A stretch of DNA of 45,981 nucleotides from Eubacteriales bacterium (GCA_030533405.1 JAUNJF010000026.1:1-45981), one strand, 5' to 3'; counted from the stretch's first letter, positions 7,505 through 16,814 are shown. Notes: generated by a model from the letters alone, not told the origin. Translations and numbers: made by a program.

Positions 7505-9643
7505 CTACTCACTCATAACGCTTTTAATAATTTCAATAATATCCTCACCATAGAGTGATATTTGCGCTTCATCCAAACATCTAAGTTCAGTAAGTTCTTC
7601 TACAGTCTCTGGTGCAAACTTAGCTATTCTATCAGCTGCGACATTTTTGAATACTTCATATGCTTTAACACGATTTAGCTTATATGCCTTTGTCCTGTAT
7701 TCAATAAGTGCCTCTTTGATTTCTGCAACCTTCTCATCCGGAATACTTGATTCAGCATTTAGATCAACAAAAACTACATTAACATACTTATCTAAAAGCA
7801 TTCGATCTCTATCTATTTCCTCTGTTGATGCCTGGTAGAACACCGAATCAAGAAACTCCTTATCCGTTCCGCTTATTCCATTTCTGAATTCAAAAGCTAT
7901 TTGCTTAAACACATATGATGCATAGTTACTATTCACTTTTGTAAAATTTGAGTAATTGTTATATTTCTCTTTGAATGTTTTTAGGAACTCATATCCCTGT
8001 CTATAGAATCTTACATAGCAAAATTCAAATAACTCAAATATTTTTTTCTTTTCATCCATTTCTGGATTTAGAAAGCCATGATCAATGTCATGTTGAGATA
8101 TTATTTCCATCTTCTGTTCAGTCATCACTGAATTAGCAATACTTTTAGCATAATCTTCATGATAATAAATCTTACATACAGCACCTATGATAGATGTCAT
8201 ATAGAGCATACCATTATTAATTAACCCCATACGGTATGGATCGCTAGCATCATCATTTTTCTTTTCCTGATTTAGCCAAAGTTTATAGTATGCTTTTATC
8301 TTAAGTAAATCCCTCAGAAAAGCACTATCATACTTTTTTCCATACAGCAGAGTATATCTCTCCTTATTACCACATATTGATGCCTTATTACTTCTTGCCG
8401 TACCTGGCTTCTGATACACATAAGAAAGCAAAAACTGTCCTAGTTCTTCATTTGTCGTATTCTGCCATGGCATAGGATATAACTTTTTATTAACTTTTTC
8501 GCCTCGCTTTATCTGGCAATATATACCTGCGTCCGCTAACTGCTTCTTGAGAAGTCTTTGTTCAGTTTTGTTGGCAATCAAATCTTTGTCTTTTATTGGT
8601 TTCTGTGTATTACTTGCCTCCGCAACTGCAGCAATAAAATCTAGTCGTTCTTCTTGCTCGACATATTTATTCTTAACTAATTTACATTGAACATAAAAAT
8701 CTGTATCAAAATCTGTCTCACCTATTAGCTTTGTTGTCTGACCACCATTAATAATAGAAAATTTCTTTATTCTTAATTCTTGTCCATCAAAATCGTATGC
8801 ATCACATATGATAATTATGCCATTATTGTAATACCAGAAATTATCCGGTTTTTCCTGCATTGATAAAATTATATTATCATCTACCTTTGCATTTTTAACA
8901 TAGTATCTAAGATTTTGTGAAAACAGTCCTCTATAGCTATACAGCTCATAAAGAGCCTTCACCGATTTTGCAGATACATTCACAATAATGGATTTTTCAT
9001 CCCCATATGTAAGGACATTTCCTGGTGAATCAATTGCCAACATCCCATCTTCTACATATTCCCTCGGATTCTCAACCTCAAGTATTTCGTGCTCAATATC
9101 ATATCCAAATACGATAGAATATGACAGGTTTTCTCTTTCCGGTTTTAATGCCGTAAATGCATTCAGAATCGATCTCTTATTGGCAGCACTTTTAGGATTA
9201 TAGTCCGTAATAAGTACAATCTTAATCTTCCTTGTAGATGTAATTTTATATTCGTCCTCTGAAATGATGTCTTTAATTTTTTGCCTTGGAATGATTTTGG
9301 AATCTACATAACTATTCACGATGTTTTCGGCATCTTTTATCTTCTTTAATTCTTTTGCCAATTCAAAGTTTCCATCTTCGCAACCTACCGCAACAACAAA
9401 ATCAAGATCAAGATTATCCGAATCAGTATCAATATAAACACCAGAAATACAATCCGATGCTTCTGTATCAGCTACAATTCCTCTAATCACCTCATCTGTT
9501 TTACTTACATCCGCAAAATAATAATGATAATAAGCATATAAAGATGTCATTATCGCTTCTTTCGAAAATCCTTCTGGTACTTCATATGAGTTATTTGCAA
9601 ACTCAATTGACATGTTTTCAACATATTTTTCTAATTCCCTCAT
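7505..9643 (-). CDS. AIPR-family (abortive infection phage resistance) protein
   Basis: A 712-residue protein with the AIPR hallmark region: SQNLRYYVKNAKVDDNI, then a NFWYYNNGIIIICD block and IINGGQTT (about residues 240-300). AIPR proteins are associated with abortive infection and occur in several defence gene clusters; their biochemical activity is poorly defined. The ATG at 9643 is preferred because it overlaps the upstream stop as ATGA and has GGAAG just before it. An earlier in-frame ATG at 9658 lacks a ribosome site. This is the last gene of a seven-gene operon and ends just before a strong terminator. It is probably an effector or regulatory subunit of that system. Confidence 0.9.
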   Translation of the reverse strand: MRELEKYVENMSIEFANNSYEVPEGFSKEAIMTSLYAYYHYYFADVSKTDEVIRGIVADTEASDCISGVYIDTDSDNLDLDFVVAVGCEDGNFELAKELKKIKDAENIVNSYVDSKIIPRQKIKDIISEDEYKITSTRKIKIVLITDYNPKSAANKRSILNAFTALKPERENLSYSIVFGYDIEHEILEVENPREYVEDGMLAIDSPGNVLTYGDEKSIIVNVSAKSVKALYELYSYRGLFSQNLRYYVKNAKVDDNIILSMQEKPDNFWYYNNGIIIICDAYDFDGQELRIKKFSIINGGQTTKLIGETDFDTDFYVQCKLVKNKYVEQEERLDFIAAVAEASNTQKPIKDKDLIANKTEQRLLKKQLADAGIYCQIKRGEKVNKKLYPMPWQNTTNEELGQFLLSYVYQKPGTARSNKASICGNKERYTLLYGKKYDSAFLRDLLKIKAYYKLWLNQEKKNDDASDPYRMGLINNGMLYMTSIIGAVCKIYYHEDYAKSIANSVMTEQKMEIISQHDIDHGFLNPEMDEKKKIFELFEFCYVRFYRQGYEFLKTFKEKYNNYSNFTKVNSNYASYVFKQIAFEFRNGISGTDKEFLDSVFYQASTEEIDRDRMLLDKYVNVVFVDLNAESSIPDEKVAEIKEALIEYRTKAYKLNRVKAYEVFKNVAADRIAKFAPETVEELTELRCLDEAQISLYGEDIIEIIKSVMSE

Positions 9644-10512
9644 ATGCTTCCACTCCATTCAGTAAATTTATCTATAAAACTCTTAAAGGGGATTTTTACG
9701 CTTTCCCATTCGCCACTTTCCTTATTTTCAGGCATATGTGAACTCATCTCTTTTGGCTTGACTATTGCCAATTTTTTCTTGCCTCCGCACAAATTCCACA
9801 AGTAAAAGGCATACTCCGTCACATGCGTTGCTACACGCCATTCATTTGACGAAATATGAAAATATGCATGCTCCATATCATCAGCAGAAGTCTTCACCTC
9901 AATAAGTAATGGCGTATTATCTGTTTGGGATGCTACAGACATTATGTCATATCCAAGCATATTACTATCTATAGACCTCCACAAAGGTTTCTTATCAACT
10001 CTTTCAGTTTCAAACGCAATTGTGCATTTTTCTCCACTTCTACCAGTTTCGTTTTTCAATGCATCCACACGCTTTCTAATGATCTCTGATAGATTATCCC
10101 ACCATAAAACCACTCCATAATCAGGATATTCATCTAACAATCCTGCTTCATAAAAACATGACTTTTCATCCTTGGTCATGAATGTAGTAGCTTCGCATCT
10201 ACCATATGGGATTCTTTTCGACCATATTGGTTCAGTATGTAGAACATATTCCCTTAAGATAACTCGAATACCTTTATCATAATTATCACTTGCATCAAGC
10301 AATACCTTTGTCCCAGTATCAGATAATATTAAATTTTCACTATGCTTAACAATTAGTCGGCAAACTGTAAGCATCTCTAATAGATCATCTACATCAATAT
10401 CAGATATCCTATATAGCGAGTGAACTTCCGCATAAGGAGTTTCATCTTCTGATCCAACTATTCTTAACAATGATAATGATGCAGAAATAACATTCATTGA
10501 TAGTCTGATCAT
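9640..10512 (-). CDS. DUF3883-domain (nuclease-like) protein
   Basis: A 290-residue protein. Residues about 1-75 look like a winged-helix domain (SLYRISDIDVDDLLEML, then LILSDTGTKVLLD). Residues about 150-270 match the DUF3883 pattern: GYDIMSVASQ, then PLLIEVKTSADD, which gives the D-x(n)-E-x-K signature of PD-(D/E)xK nucleases, and YAFYLWNL. DUF3883 modules recur in restriction and defence proteins next to helicases. The ATG overlaps the helicase stop as ATGA, so translation is coupled. It may be the DNA-cleaving subunit of this operon, because the BglII-like partner lacks its expected catalytic acids. The nuclease assignment is inferred from the motif. Confidence 0.8.
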   Translation of the reverse strand: MIRLSMNVISASLSLLRIVGSEDETPYAEVHSLYRISDIDVDDLLEMLTVCRLIVKHSENLILSDTGTKVLLDASDNYDKGIRVILREYVLHTEPIWSKRIPYGRCEATTFMTKDEKSCFYEAGLLDEYPDYGVVLWWDNLSEIIRKRVDALKNETGRSGEKCTIAFETERVDKKPLWRSIDSNMLGYDIMSVASQTDNTPLLIEVKTSADDMEHAYFHISSNEWRVATHVTEYAFYLWNLCGGKKKLAIVKPKEMSSHMPENKESGEWESVKIPFKSFIDKFTEWSGSI

Positions 10513-12311
10513 TCTTCACTATAGCCAAAGAAATAATCTATTATTGCCTTAGCATCTCCTTCGGAAATATTTTCATCATCTTCGTTTTCATCATCATATT
10601 CATATTCAGCTGGATTTACGCGTAATGATGAATCGTTAAGTGCATCTGCCATTATATTGACTTTATATGCTAAGCGTTCTCTTATTACCTGGTCAATGCT
10701 GTTTTCACATTCAACATACTCTACAACAGGTTTAGCGTCTGGAGCCAATCCTAATCTATGGATTCTATCTTCTGATTGTAGATAATGCGCTGCATTAAAC
10801 GATCTATCAAGATAGATTGCATTCTGACACACTTTGTGTAAACTAATTCCTTCAGAACAAGCAGCAGGATTAGCAACCATAATCATACAGTTTGGATCAT
10901 CATGAAATTTTTTTATTTTGCCTTCACGAGTATCTTCCTCATTCTCATCACCAGCATCAACTTTTCCATGTATGTAAACTGCCCCCAAATCACTCAGTCT
11001 TAGCGCTATCAGCTCAACATTCTGTACAAAAGAAGACCATATCAACACCTTCTTCCCTTCATACGCTAATTCTCTAGCTCTTTTACATACATATTCTATT
11101 TTAGGTCCATCTGATTCAAGTAATGCTTCTCCAACTCTACGATCAAAAGCATAATCCATATCAAACGCCAACAAAGAAGGATTCGAAACAAACTGCATAA
11201 CCTTCATTATGCATTTGCCTATTCTTCTTAACTCATATCGTGATGAATCAGTAAGCATAGGATTCATCTGTCTCTTAGCTTCTGACTTTAATGTATTATA
11301 TATATTTCTTTGAAGCTCTGTCATTTTAACAGTAACTACTTTATGAGTAATCTCTGGTATACCCAATTGTCCTTTGGTTGTTCTTACATATAACGGCTGA
11401 ATCAGATCAATTACTGTATTTTCGTCCACATCCTTAGCTGGATATAAAAATCTAAACTGTGGCACCAAATCTTTCGGACTTTGAGGCATAGGAGTACCAC
11501 TCATTATTAATTTTCTTTGTGGTAAATGTGCTATTTCTAATACTGCTTCTGCTCTTGTCTTTCCACCTTTAATTCGATGACTTTCATCCAGGAAAACAAA
11601 GTAGTTCCCCGATGTAAGCATCTCAACAATAGTAGCCTTTACGCGAGGAAGTTGATCGTATGTAATAATAGAAAATCGTGGTCTTTTCTCTACTAAGCTT
11701 TTAATTGCAGCTTCGCCACCTCTTAATCTTACTATTTCATCAGAACAATTAGGTTCACATACTTCAAGCTGTTCATCCCATGCACCAAACGCATTTTTAG
11801 GAGCAACTATTAATAATCTATCCTCAGGCTTTGCATTTATGAAGAAATATGCTAGAGCCTCCGTTGTTTTTCCGGCTCCTGGTACAGAGAATGTTGCAGC
11901 ACCTGGCAATTGCGAAATCTTCATTAAATTATTGACCTGGTTGTTTGTAAGCTTTCTTTCAAATCCGCTATCAATGAGCGTATTCTCTATCTCGAATTCG
12001 GTTCGTCCAGATAACTTAATTGCAGAAGCATACGAAGTTTCATTATTTGCTGTTATCATTCTTTTTGCAGCATCTGTTAACTCCATTTTAATTTCGCTTC
12101 TGTGAGACTTTACAAAGGAAACGATATATCCTTTTATTCTGATAAAATAGCCCCAAGACAGACTCATGCTAATATCAGAATATTCAATAATACTCTGTGG
12201 AACATAATCACACATAACTGTATACATAGAACGCCACAGCTTATTATTATCACCACTATTTGAAATGTACGCTTTTTCACTATAGCAAATATAGTCTATC
12301 TTAATGTCCAT
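10509..12311 (-). CDS. SNF2-family DEAD/DEAH-like helicase/translocase
   Basis: A 600-residue superfamily 2 ATPase. Visible motifs are Walker A SVPGAGKT (about residue 143), motif II LDESHRIKGG (about 245), motif III MSGTPMPQSP, and motif VI SEDRIHRLG near residue 510. The motif VI form is typical of the SNF2 branch. About 130 residues precede the helicase core and may form an accessory domain; a very acidic tail follows it. It starts 3 bp after the ParB-like gene. In defence operons SNF2 translocases move along DNA and license restriction. Here it probably drives DNA tracking for the methyltransferase/nuclease complex. Role inferred from context; the enzyme class is clear. Confidence 0.93.
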   Translation of the reverse strand: MDIKIDYICYSEKAYISNSGDNNKLWRSMYTVMCDYVPQSIIEYSDISMSLSWGYFIRIKGYIVSFVKSHRSEIKMELTDAAKRMITANNETSYASAIKLSGRTEFEIENTLIDSGFERKLTNNQVNNLMKISQLPGAATFSVPGAGKTTEALAYFFINAKPEDRLLIVAPKNAFGAWDEQLEVCEPNCSDEIVRLRGGEAAIKSLVEKRPRFSIITYDQLPRVKATIVEMLTSGNYFVFLDESHRIKGGKTRAEAVLEIAHLPQRKLIMSGTPMPQSPKDLVPQFRFLYPAKDVDENTVIDLIQPLYVRTTKGQLGIPEITHKVVTVKMTELQRNIYNTLKSEAKRQMNPMLTDSSRYELRRIGKCIMKVMQFVSNPSLLAFDMDYAFDRRVGEALLESDGPKIEYVCKRARELAYEGKKVLIWSSFVQNVELIALRLSDLGAVYIHGKVDAGDENEEDTREGKIKKFHDDPNCMIMVANPAACSEGISLHKVCQNAIYLDRSFNAAHYLQSEDRIHRLGLAPDAKPVVEYVECENSIDQVIRERLAYKVNIMADALNDSSLRVNPAEYEYDDENEDDENISEGDAKAIIDYFFGYSEE

Positions 12312-12314
12312 ACT

Positions 12315-13601
12315 TTACTTAATCCAATCCTTCAAAACTACCAAAGCAGCTTCGATATTTTCAATCTGTCGAGCTACACCTTCTTTATTCATATCATCGC
12401 TTAAGTTTGATACTGCATTATTAAGTGCTGTAGCTGATTTTACTACTTGTTCAAAAATGAAGCCTTTTTTCTTCTTTTCCTTTTCCATCTCATCTTTGGA
12501 TTCGATCACAATTCTAACCGTATCGACTACCTTTGCAGGATCTTCAGCAGTACGTATTTTTTCTGCGATCCTTGCATTTTTCATATCGATATCACTTTGA
12601 TCTCCTCCACCTAAGATGTCCAAATCATCTTCCACTTCAGTCTCGGCTTCAATATCTATTCCAAATACCTCTGTAAGTTTTGGAGATATGTCCCCCAAAT
12701 TTGCAACAATTTTAGGAATTTGATTATAGAGTCGATCTCCCTTTGCTGGAGTCTGCAATATAGATTTTGATATCTCCTGAAACAGCTCTTTATCTCCAGG
12801 GTTTTTCAGGTTTTTTCTTCCCTTAACAATCTCTCTAAATGCATAAAATTGTTTATCTACTAATGACCATTCATCCGGATGTCCTATTGATTCAAGGTAT
12901 TCCGAAGCATAATCATAACACTCAATCAGTGTACCTATTTCATTCGGAGATTTACCAGATTTCTTTGCAATGATATCAATGCCCGTTCCTGACTCTGAAC
13001 GTTCTTTTGCATCTGCTGCAGTAGAATGCCAATCATATTCTGCCTTCATGGGTGATTGTATCTGTAGCTCGTATTCTAAATCTGCCATTCCGACTTTATC
13101 GTGATTAGGCAAGACAGCAACTCTTATCATTTCAAAATGCTTATATTTCTCTTTATCTGAATAGTAAAGTTCTCTCCATGCGCAGAGTCTTCTATTACCA
13201 TTTACTACTATCCCATTATCTGAACAAATAATAGGATCCTTTTGTTGCATACCCTCTTTCTTACCGTCTTTTTTGAAAGCGGATAAGAGATTTTCCTTAT
13301 CTACAACTTTTTTAAGCAGCTCATGCTGTGTCTCTTGAGCTTCAATAGAAAATGGATCTCTCGTAAATAAATCTTTCGCACATTCCGGATGTCTTGCAAG
13401 CCATTCTTTCTGTATATTCTTTGTTCGAATATTTTCCATTCTATATACAAGAGCTTCGATTCTTATCTCAATGACAGGTAACGGTCTATATTTACCTTGA
13501 TAATTTTCATAATGGTTTTCTTTTGAAGAACTTAAAGCTTCTTCAATTGCCATTTTTCTTTTTGTCTCTGGATATCCAAATTGATACTGTTCTATCATCA
13601 T
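12315..13601 (-). CDS. ParB/Srx-like nuclease-fold protein
   Basis: A 428-residue protein with a ParB/sulfiredoxin-like core. After a VIEIRIEALVYR strand region comes DPIICSDNGIVVNGNRRLCAWREL (GNRR-x-x-A-x-x-x-L signature, about residues 125-145), then MADLEYELQIQ. A KSGKSPNEIGTLIECYDY segment resembles the ParB helix-turn-helix. The C-terminal third is helical and acidic. ParB-like folds bind CTP or DNA, and some have nuclease activity. The start ATG at 13601 overlaps the upstream stop and has AGGGGG 5 nt before it. In this operon it could load the helicase or recognise DNA state. Fold assignment is fairly strong; function is inferred. Confidence 0.8.
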   Translation of the reverse strand: MMIEQYQFGYPETKRKMAIEEALSSSKENHYENYQGKYRPLPVIEIRIEALVYRMENIRTKNIQKEWLARHPECAKDLFTRDPFSIEAQETQHELLKKVVDKENLLSAFKKDGKKEGMQQKDPIICSDNGIVVNGNRRLCAWRELYYSDKEKYKHFEMIRVAVLPNHDKVGMADLEYELQIQSPMKAEYDWHSTAADAKERSESGTGIDIIAKKSGKSPNEIGTLIECYDYASEYLESIGHPDEWSLVDKQFYAFREIVKGRKNLKNPGDKELFQEISKSILQTPAKGDRLYNQIPKIVANLGDISPKLTEVFGIDIEAETEVEDDLDILGGGDQSDIDMKNARIAEKIRTAEDPAKVVDTVRIVIESKDEMEKEKKKKGFIFEQVVKSATALNNAVSNLSDDMNKEGVARQIENIEAALVVLKDWIK

Positions 13602-14065
13602 TTATCCCCCTCAGCAAATCCAACTACTACAAGTGGCATAGTAATAACTTGTTCAAATATAGGCAATTCCTTTACTACCCTTTCAAAATTAGCACTATTT
13701 GATCCGAACACAGTAACCATGCTTTTCATGGGAACAATCAATACCCCTGCAATAATGTTTCCCTTCACAAATAATGTTTGAAGTTTTAATAAATCGGCAT
13801 ACACTCGTCCAACATTTCCAGTTTGAAAACAGAGCCCGATATTTTGTTGAAATGATGTAATGGTAATCTTAGAATCTACGTCTAACCTATATTCGTCTGA
13901 CCAACCTTCATGCATTAATTTCTCTTTTAAGTCAGGCTTTACTATAGCAACATTACTCTTTTGCACCTTATTTTGATAGTCGGCGAACACCGAAATAGTC
14001 TTCTCTAGAACATCATGAGGAACAACCTTACTTCCACATCTATGATCATATTTTTCAATTATCAT
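13598..14065 (-). CDS. BglII/BstYI-like restriction-fold protein with altered active site
   Basis: A 155-residue protein. KLMHEGWSDEYRLDVDSK is followed by IGLCFQTGNVGRVYADLLKLQ and GNIIAGVLIVPMKS. This matches the core of BglII/BstYI-type endonucleases, where the expected motif is D-x(8)-E-x-Q followed by a G(N/K) and a DLLK helix. The Gln and the helix are present, but the catalytic Glu is replaced by Cys and the Asp position by Thr/Ser. It is also shorter than BglII-type enzymes (about 200 residues). It sits directly after the methyltransferase with a TAATG overlap and a good GGAGG site. I infer a catalytically altered or inactive DNA-recognition subunit. Confidence 0.65.
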   Translation of the reverse strand: MIIEKYDHRCGSKVVPHDVLEKTISVFADYQNKVQKSNVAIVKPDLKEKLMHEGWSDEYRLDVDSKITITSFQQNIGLCFQTGNVGRVYADLLKLQTLFVKGNIIAGVLIVPMKSMVTVFGSNSANFERVVKELPIFEQVITMPLVVVGFAEGDK

Positions 14066-14982
14066 TAGTTATCTCCCTCCTTTGTCCTTTTAGGTGCTAT
14101 TGCATTCTTATCCTTTGCAGAAGGCTTATATATCTCTTGATAAATTGGTCTTGTTTGCAAGGTTCCTTCTTTTAATCTCTTGATTCTATCTTCACCTATT
14201 TTTACATATTTTTTCTCTAATTCAGTTCCATATGCTATTCGGTTATTTTTCAACGCTGCTATTATTGAGCTACCGACTCCACAAAAAGGATCATAAACTA
14301 TATCACCTTCATCTGTTAGTGCTAGAACGCACCTCTCAACCAGCTCAACTGGGTACTGACATGGATGTTCAACCTTTTCGACATGATTTGACTTAACATT
14401 GGGAATATCCCATATCATTGCGTCCCAATCATCAATTAAGCGTTCCTGTGTCATTTCCCACACATCTTCTGGATTTTTCCCTAACGAATTGCATGAGTAC
14501 TGTCCCTTTTTCTCACCTTTATAATATTTCTTTCCCGGATACTTTGCAGGAACTCTTACTGAATCAAGATTAAAAGTATAATCACTACTTTTCGTAAACC
14601 AAAGGATCGTTTCATACCTACCACTAAATCTATTCTTACAGTGCAATCCATGTCCAAAGTGCCATATAATTCTATTCCTCAGTTTCAATCCAAGTTCCTT
14701 AAAAATGGGATAAAAATACATATCCAGTGGATACACTTCACCATCATCTATATAATTTCCTGTTTGCCAGCATAAACTCCCACCATCAGCAAGAATTCTT
14801 ACAAGTTCAGAAAGAATTGGTTTCAAGTTATTAAGGTATTCTTCTATGCTTTTTTTTGATTCGTACTCTTTACCAATATTGTAAGGTGGTGATGTTATAA
14901 CCAGCTTGACCGTCCCATCTGGTATCTTTTTCATAAATTTTAATGCATCTTGGCATTTATACTTATATTCCATTAACTCCAT
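14065..14982 (-). CDS. Beta-class DNA methyltransferase (N4-cytosine or N6-adenine)
   Basis: A roughly 305-residue amino-methyltransferase. Motif IV TSPPYNIGK comes first (about residue 33), and motif I DPFCGVGSSIIAAL with the following LEKKY comes near the C-terminus. That order defines the beta class, which acts on exocyclic amino groups of A or C. VEHPCQYPVELVERCV precedes motif I, as is usual. Two ATGs are possible, at 14982 and 14973; both overlap the upstream HTH gene by up to 20 bp, and neither has an ideal ribosome site. It probably provides self-protection for this operon. Whether the product is m4C or m6A cannot be told from the sequence. Confidence 0.92.
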   Translation of the reverse strand: MELMEYKYKCQDALKFMKKIPDGTVKLVITSPPYNIGKEYESKKSIEEYLNNLKPILSELVRILADGGSLCWQTGNYIDDGEVYPLDMYFYPIFKELGLKLRNRIIWHFGHGLHCKNRFSGRYETILWFTKSSDYTFNLDSVRVPAKYPGKKYYKGEKKGQYSCNSLGKNPEDVWEMTQERLIDDWDAMIWDIPNVKSNHVEKVEHPCQYPVELVERCVLALTDEGDIVYDPFCGVGSSIIAALKNNRIAYGTELEKKYVKIGEDRIKRLKEGTLQTRPIYQEIYKPSAKDKNAIAPKRTKEGDN

Positions 14983-15166
14983 TGTTATTCTCAGCCTTCT
15001 TTCTACCTCTTTTTTGACAGATAGGTTTTTCTGCATTATCAGGAATAAGCCATGTATTACCCTTTAACACAGCTCCTTCTATCCTTCCTTCATTGCATAA
15101 GGTTGTAATTCTACGAGTAGAAATGTCCCATTTTTCAGATATTTCTGATGTTGTTAATAATTCCAT
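14963..15166 (-). CDS. Small helix-turn-helix protein heading the defence operon
   Basis: A 67-residue protein with one helix-turn-helix of the MerR/excisionase type: LLTTSEISEKWDISTRRIT, then EGRIEGAVLKGNTWLIPD. The ATG at 15166 is preferred because GGAGG lies 8 nt upstream; a TTG codon 15 nt earlier overlaps that site. It overlaps the start of the methyltransferase gene and is preceded by a near-consensus promoter. Small HTH proteins of this kind often control restriction-modification operons or help subunit DNA contact. Probably an autoregulator. Confidence 0.85.
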   Translation of the reverse strand: MELLTTSEISEKWDISTRRITTLCNEGRIEGAVLKGNTWLIPDNAEKPICQKRGRKKAENNNGVNGI

Positions 15167-15186
15167 TTCATAATCCTCCAAGAATA

Positions 15187-15215
15187 ATTATATTCTTTTT
15201 GCGGAACAAATTCAA
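15187..15215 (-). promoter_or_regulatory. Sigma-A promoter of the seven-gene defence operon
   Basis: On the minus strand TTGAAT (15210-15215) and TATAAT (15187-15192) are separated by exactly 17 bp. The expected start of transcription near 15180 leaves a very short leader before the GGAGG site and the ATG at 15166. Confidence 0.75.
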
Positions 15216-15236
15216 TCATTATATGCATAAATCTGA

Positions 15237-15270
15237 CAAAAAAGACCAATAGCAAATAATACTATTGGTC
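15237..15270 (-). terminator. Rho-independent terminator between integrase and defence operon
   Basis: On the minus strand GACCAATAG and CTATTGGTC form a perfect 9-bp stem around a 9-nt loop and are followed by TTTTTTG. It insulates the defence operon from integrase transcription. Confidence 0.85.
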
Positions 15271-15502
15271 AAAAAGTCAACTTTCTGTCAGTTTTTAATT
15301 ATTGGGTTTAATTTGGGTTTATAATCCCTCTTTGTATTGCCCACAACCCTAGTAAAATCAACATTTTATTTGTCTAATGACTTCATCGTTGGGAACAACA
15401 ATACATCTCAACGACTATTCGGTAAAACTTACAATATTCAAGCCTTTTTTGTCTATATTTACCTTGTTCTTAGGTACATTTAGTACCACAGAAACTATGC
15501 AA

Positions 15503-15543
15503 TTGTGTTAGTGCTGTGTTACCACAACATTGTTTGTGTTAGT
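15503..15543. repeat. Paired 10-bp direct repeats, possible integrase arm sites
   Basis: TTGTGTTAGT occurs at 15503-15512 and 15534-15543, with a partial copy (TGTGTTA) between them. They lie just past the 3' end of the integrase gene, where a terminal attachment region would be expected. The rest of the gene-free stretch 15271-15578 shows a short GGTAC/GTACC inverted repeat near 15473 and nothing coding. Confidence 0.35.
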
Positions 15544-15578
15544 AATCAGAAAGCTCATACCTGGGACTCTTCCTCGAT

Positions 15579-16814
15579 TTATAAAAAATTAATCTTCTTG
15601 GATAAATCTTCCATTGCAGCTTTCTTCTTTGCGAAGTTGACTTCAGTATAAATATCAAGTGTAGTCTCAACATTCGCATGACCCATAACTTCCTGGATCA
15701 CTTTAATATTTGTCTCATTCTCACACAACCTACTGCAGAACGTGTGTCTTAAATGGTGGCATGAAAAATGAGGAATAATAACAGGTTCCCTATGCTCTCT
15801 CTTTGCATCTATAACTTCCTTGGCATTGTAAGTTTCACTGATTCTCTCAATTGCCTTATTGATGCAGTGTGGATTATGAAGTGTTCCATTTCTATTACTG
15901 AAAATAAATCCACTTAATCCTTCAAGTTCATATGTGCAGAACCCATCTCTCTTCTGGCGCTCATACTCTTTTTCTAAAACATCATGCACAGCATCCATCA
16001 TTGGAATCTGACGAACACCTGCTTCAGTTTTGGGAAGCGATACACCAAAAGAACTCTTGCGATTTTCTCTTACATAATAGGATACGCTATGATTAACACT
16101 AATACTTCTTTCCTTCAGATCAATATCAGACCATCTAAGTCCAACCACTTCTCCTACTCGACATCCGGTTCCTAATAAACAGGTAAATAATGGAAGCCAG
16201 TGTTCAAATTCTGGAAACGCTGTAATTGCATTCATAAACGCGCCCTGCTGTTCCACTGTAAGAGCATGTCTGATGCCCTTATTCTTCCATCCTGATTTTT
16301 TGATTTCTGCCATAACTCCATCCGTTGGATTCTTTCGAATCACATCATCACGAACTGCCATAGCAAATGTCGGATGCAACACTGTATGCACAGTGTCCAA
16401 TGTGTTAATCTGTAATCCTTTGTCATTCAACAGACTGTAATAAAATGTCTTGATATCAGAATACTTTATATCAGCAATTCTTCTTGGTCCGATATCTTTT
16501 CTTACAAACTGGTCATACATATAAGTGTAATTTGACCTTGTTGATTGACGCAGATTATACTTTGTGGACATATATCTATCGAATGTCATATTTAATGTAG
16601 CATTGCCGGCGGCATATACATCAAGCCCATCCAGCTGGTCCTTCATCAGTTGCTTCTCTTTGACTCTAAGTTCAGTGAGATCTCCTGCATATACGGACTG
16701 CCACTTTCCTAAAATATCACGGTAACGATATACATATACTCCATCGCAGCTTCTTTGATATTCTCCCTTTTGTAAGACTCTGCCTTTGTCATCTTTGCGT
16801 GACTTTTTTGCCAT
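15579..16814 (-). CDS. int: Tyrosine recombinase / integrase of a mobilizable element
   Basis: A 411-residue phage/ICE-type integrase. The N-terminus (about residues 10-60, YVYRYRDILGKWQSVYAG) is an AP2-like arm-binding domain. A SAM-like core-binding domain follows (about 70-170). The catalytic domain shows Arg in GTGCRVGEVVGLRW, His and Arg in HHLRHTFCSR, and the nucleophile Tyr in LDIYTEV near residue 389. The ATG at 16814 has AGGA 8 nt upstream. It lies at one end of a unit that also carries an RHH protein, mobC and a relaxase, so it most likely integrates that unit by site-specific recombination. The att sites could not be identified with confidence. Confidence 0.95.
   Translation of the reverse strand: MAKKSRKDDKGRVLQKGEYQRSCDGVYVYRYRDILGKWQSVYAGDLTELRVKEKQLMKDQLDGLDVYAAGNATLNMTFDRYMSTKYNLRQSTRSNYTYMYDQFVRKDIGPRRIADIKYSDIKTFYYSLLNDKGLQINTLDTVHTVLHPTFAMAVRDDVIRKNPTDGVMAEIKKSGWKNKGIRHALTVEQQGAFMNAITAFPEFEHWLPLFTCLLGTGCRVGEVVGLRWSDIDLKERSISVNHSVSYYVRENRKSSFGVSLPKTEAGVRQIPMMDAVHDVLEKEYERQKRDGFCTYELEGLSGFIFSNRNGTLHNPHCINKAIERISETYNAKEVIDAKREHREPVIIPHFSCHHLRHTFCSRLCENETNIKVIQEVMGHANVETTLDIYTEVNFAKKKAAMEDLSKKINFL

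Noticed and set aside
15271-15578. tRNA or att-core search beside the integrase
   Set aside because: No cloverleaf or anticodon arm was found, and no direct repeat matching the far end of the element was seen by eye.
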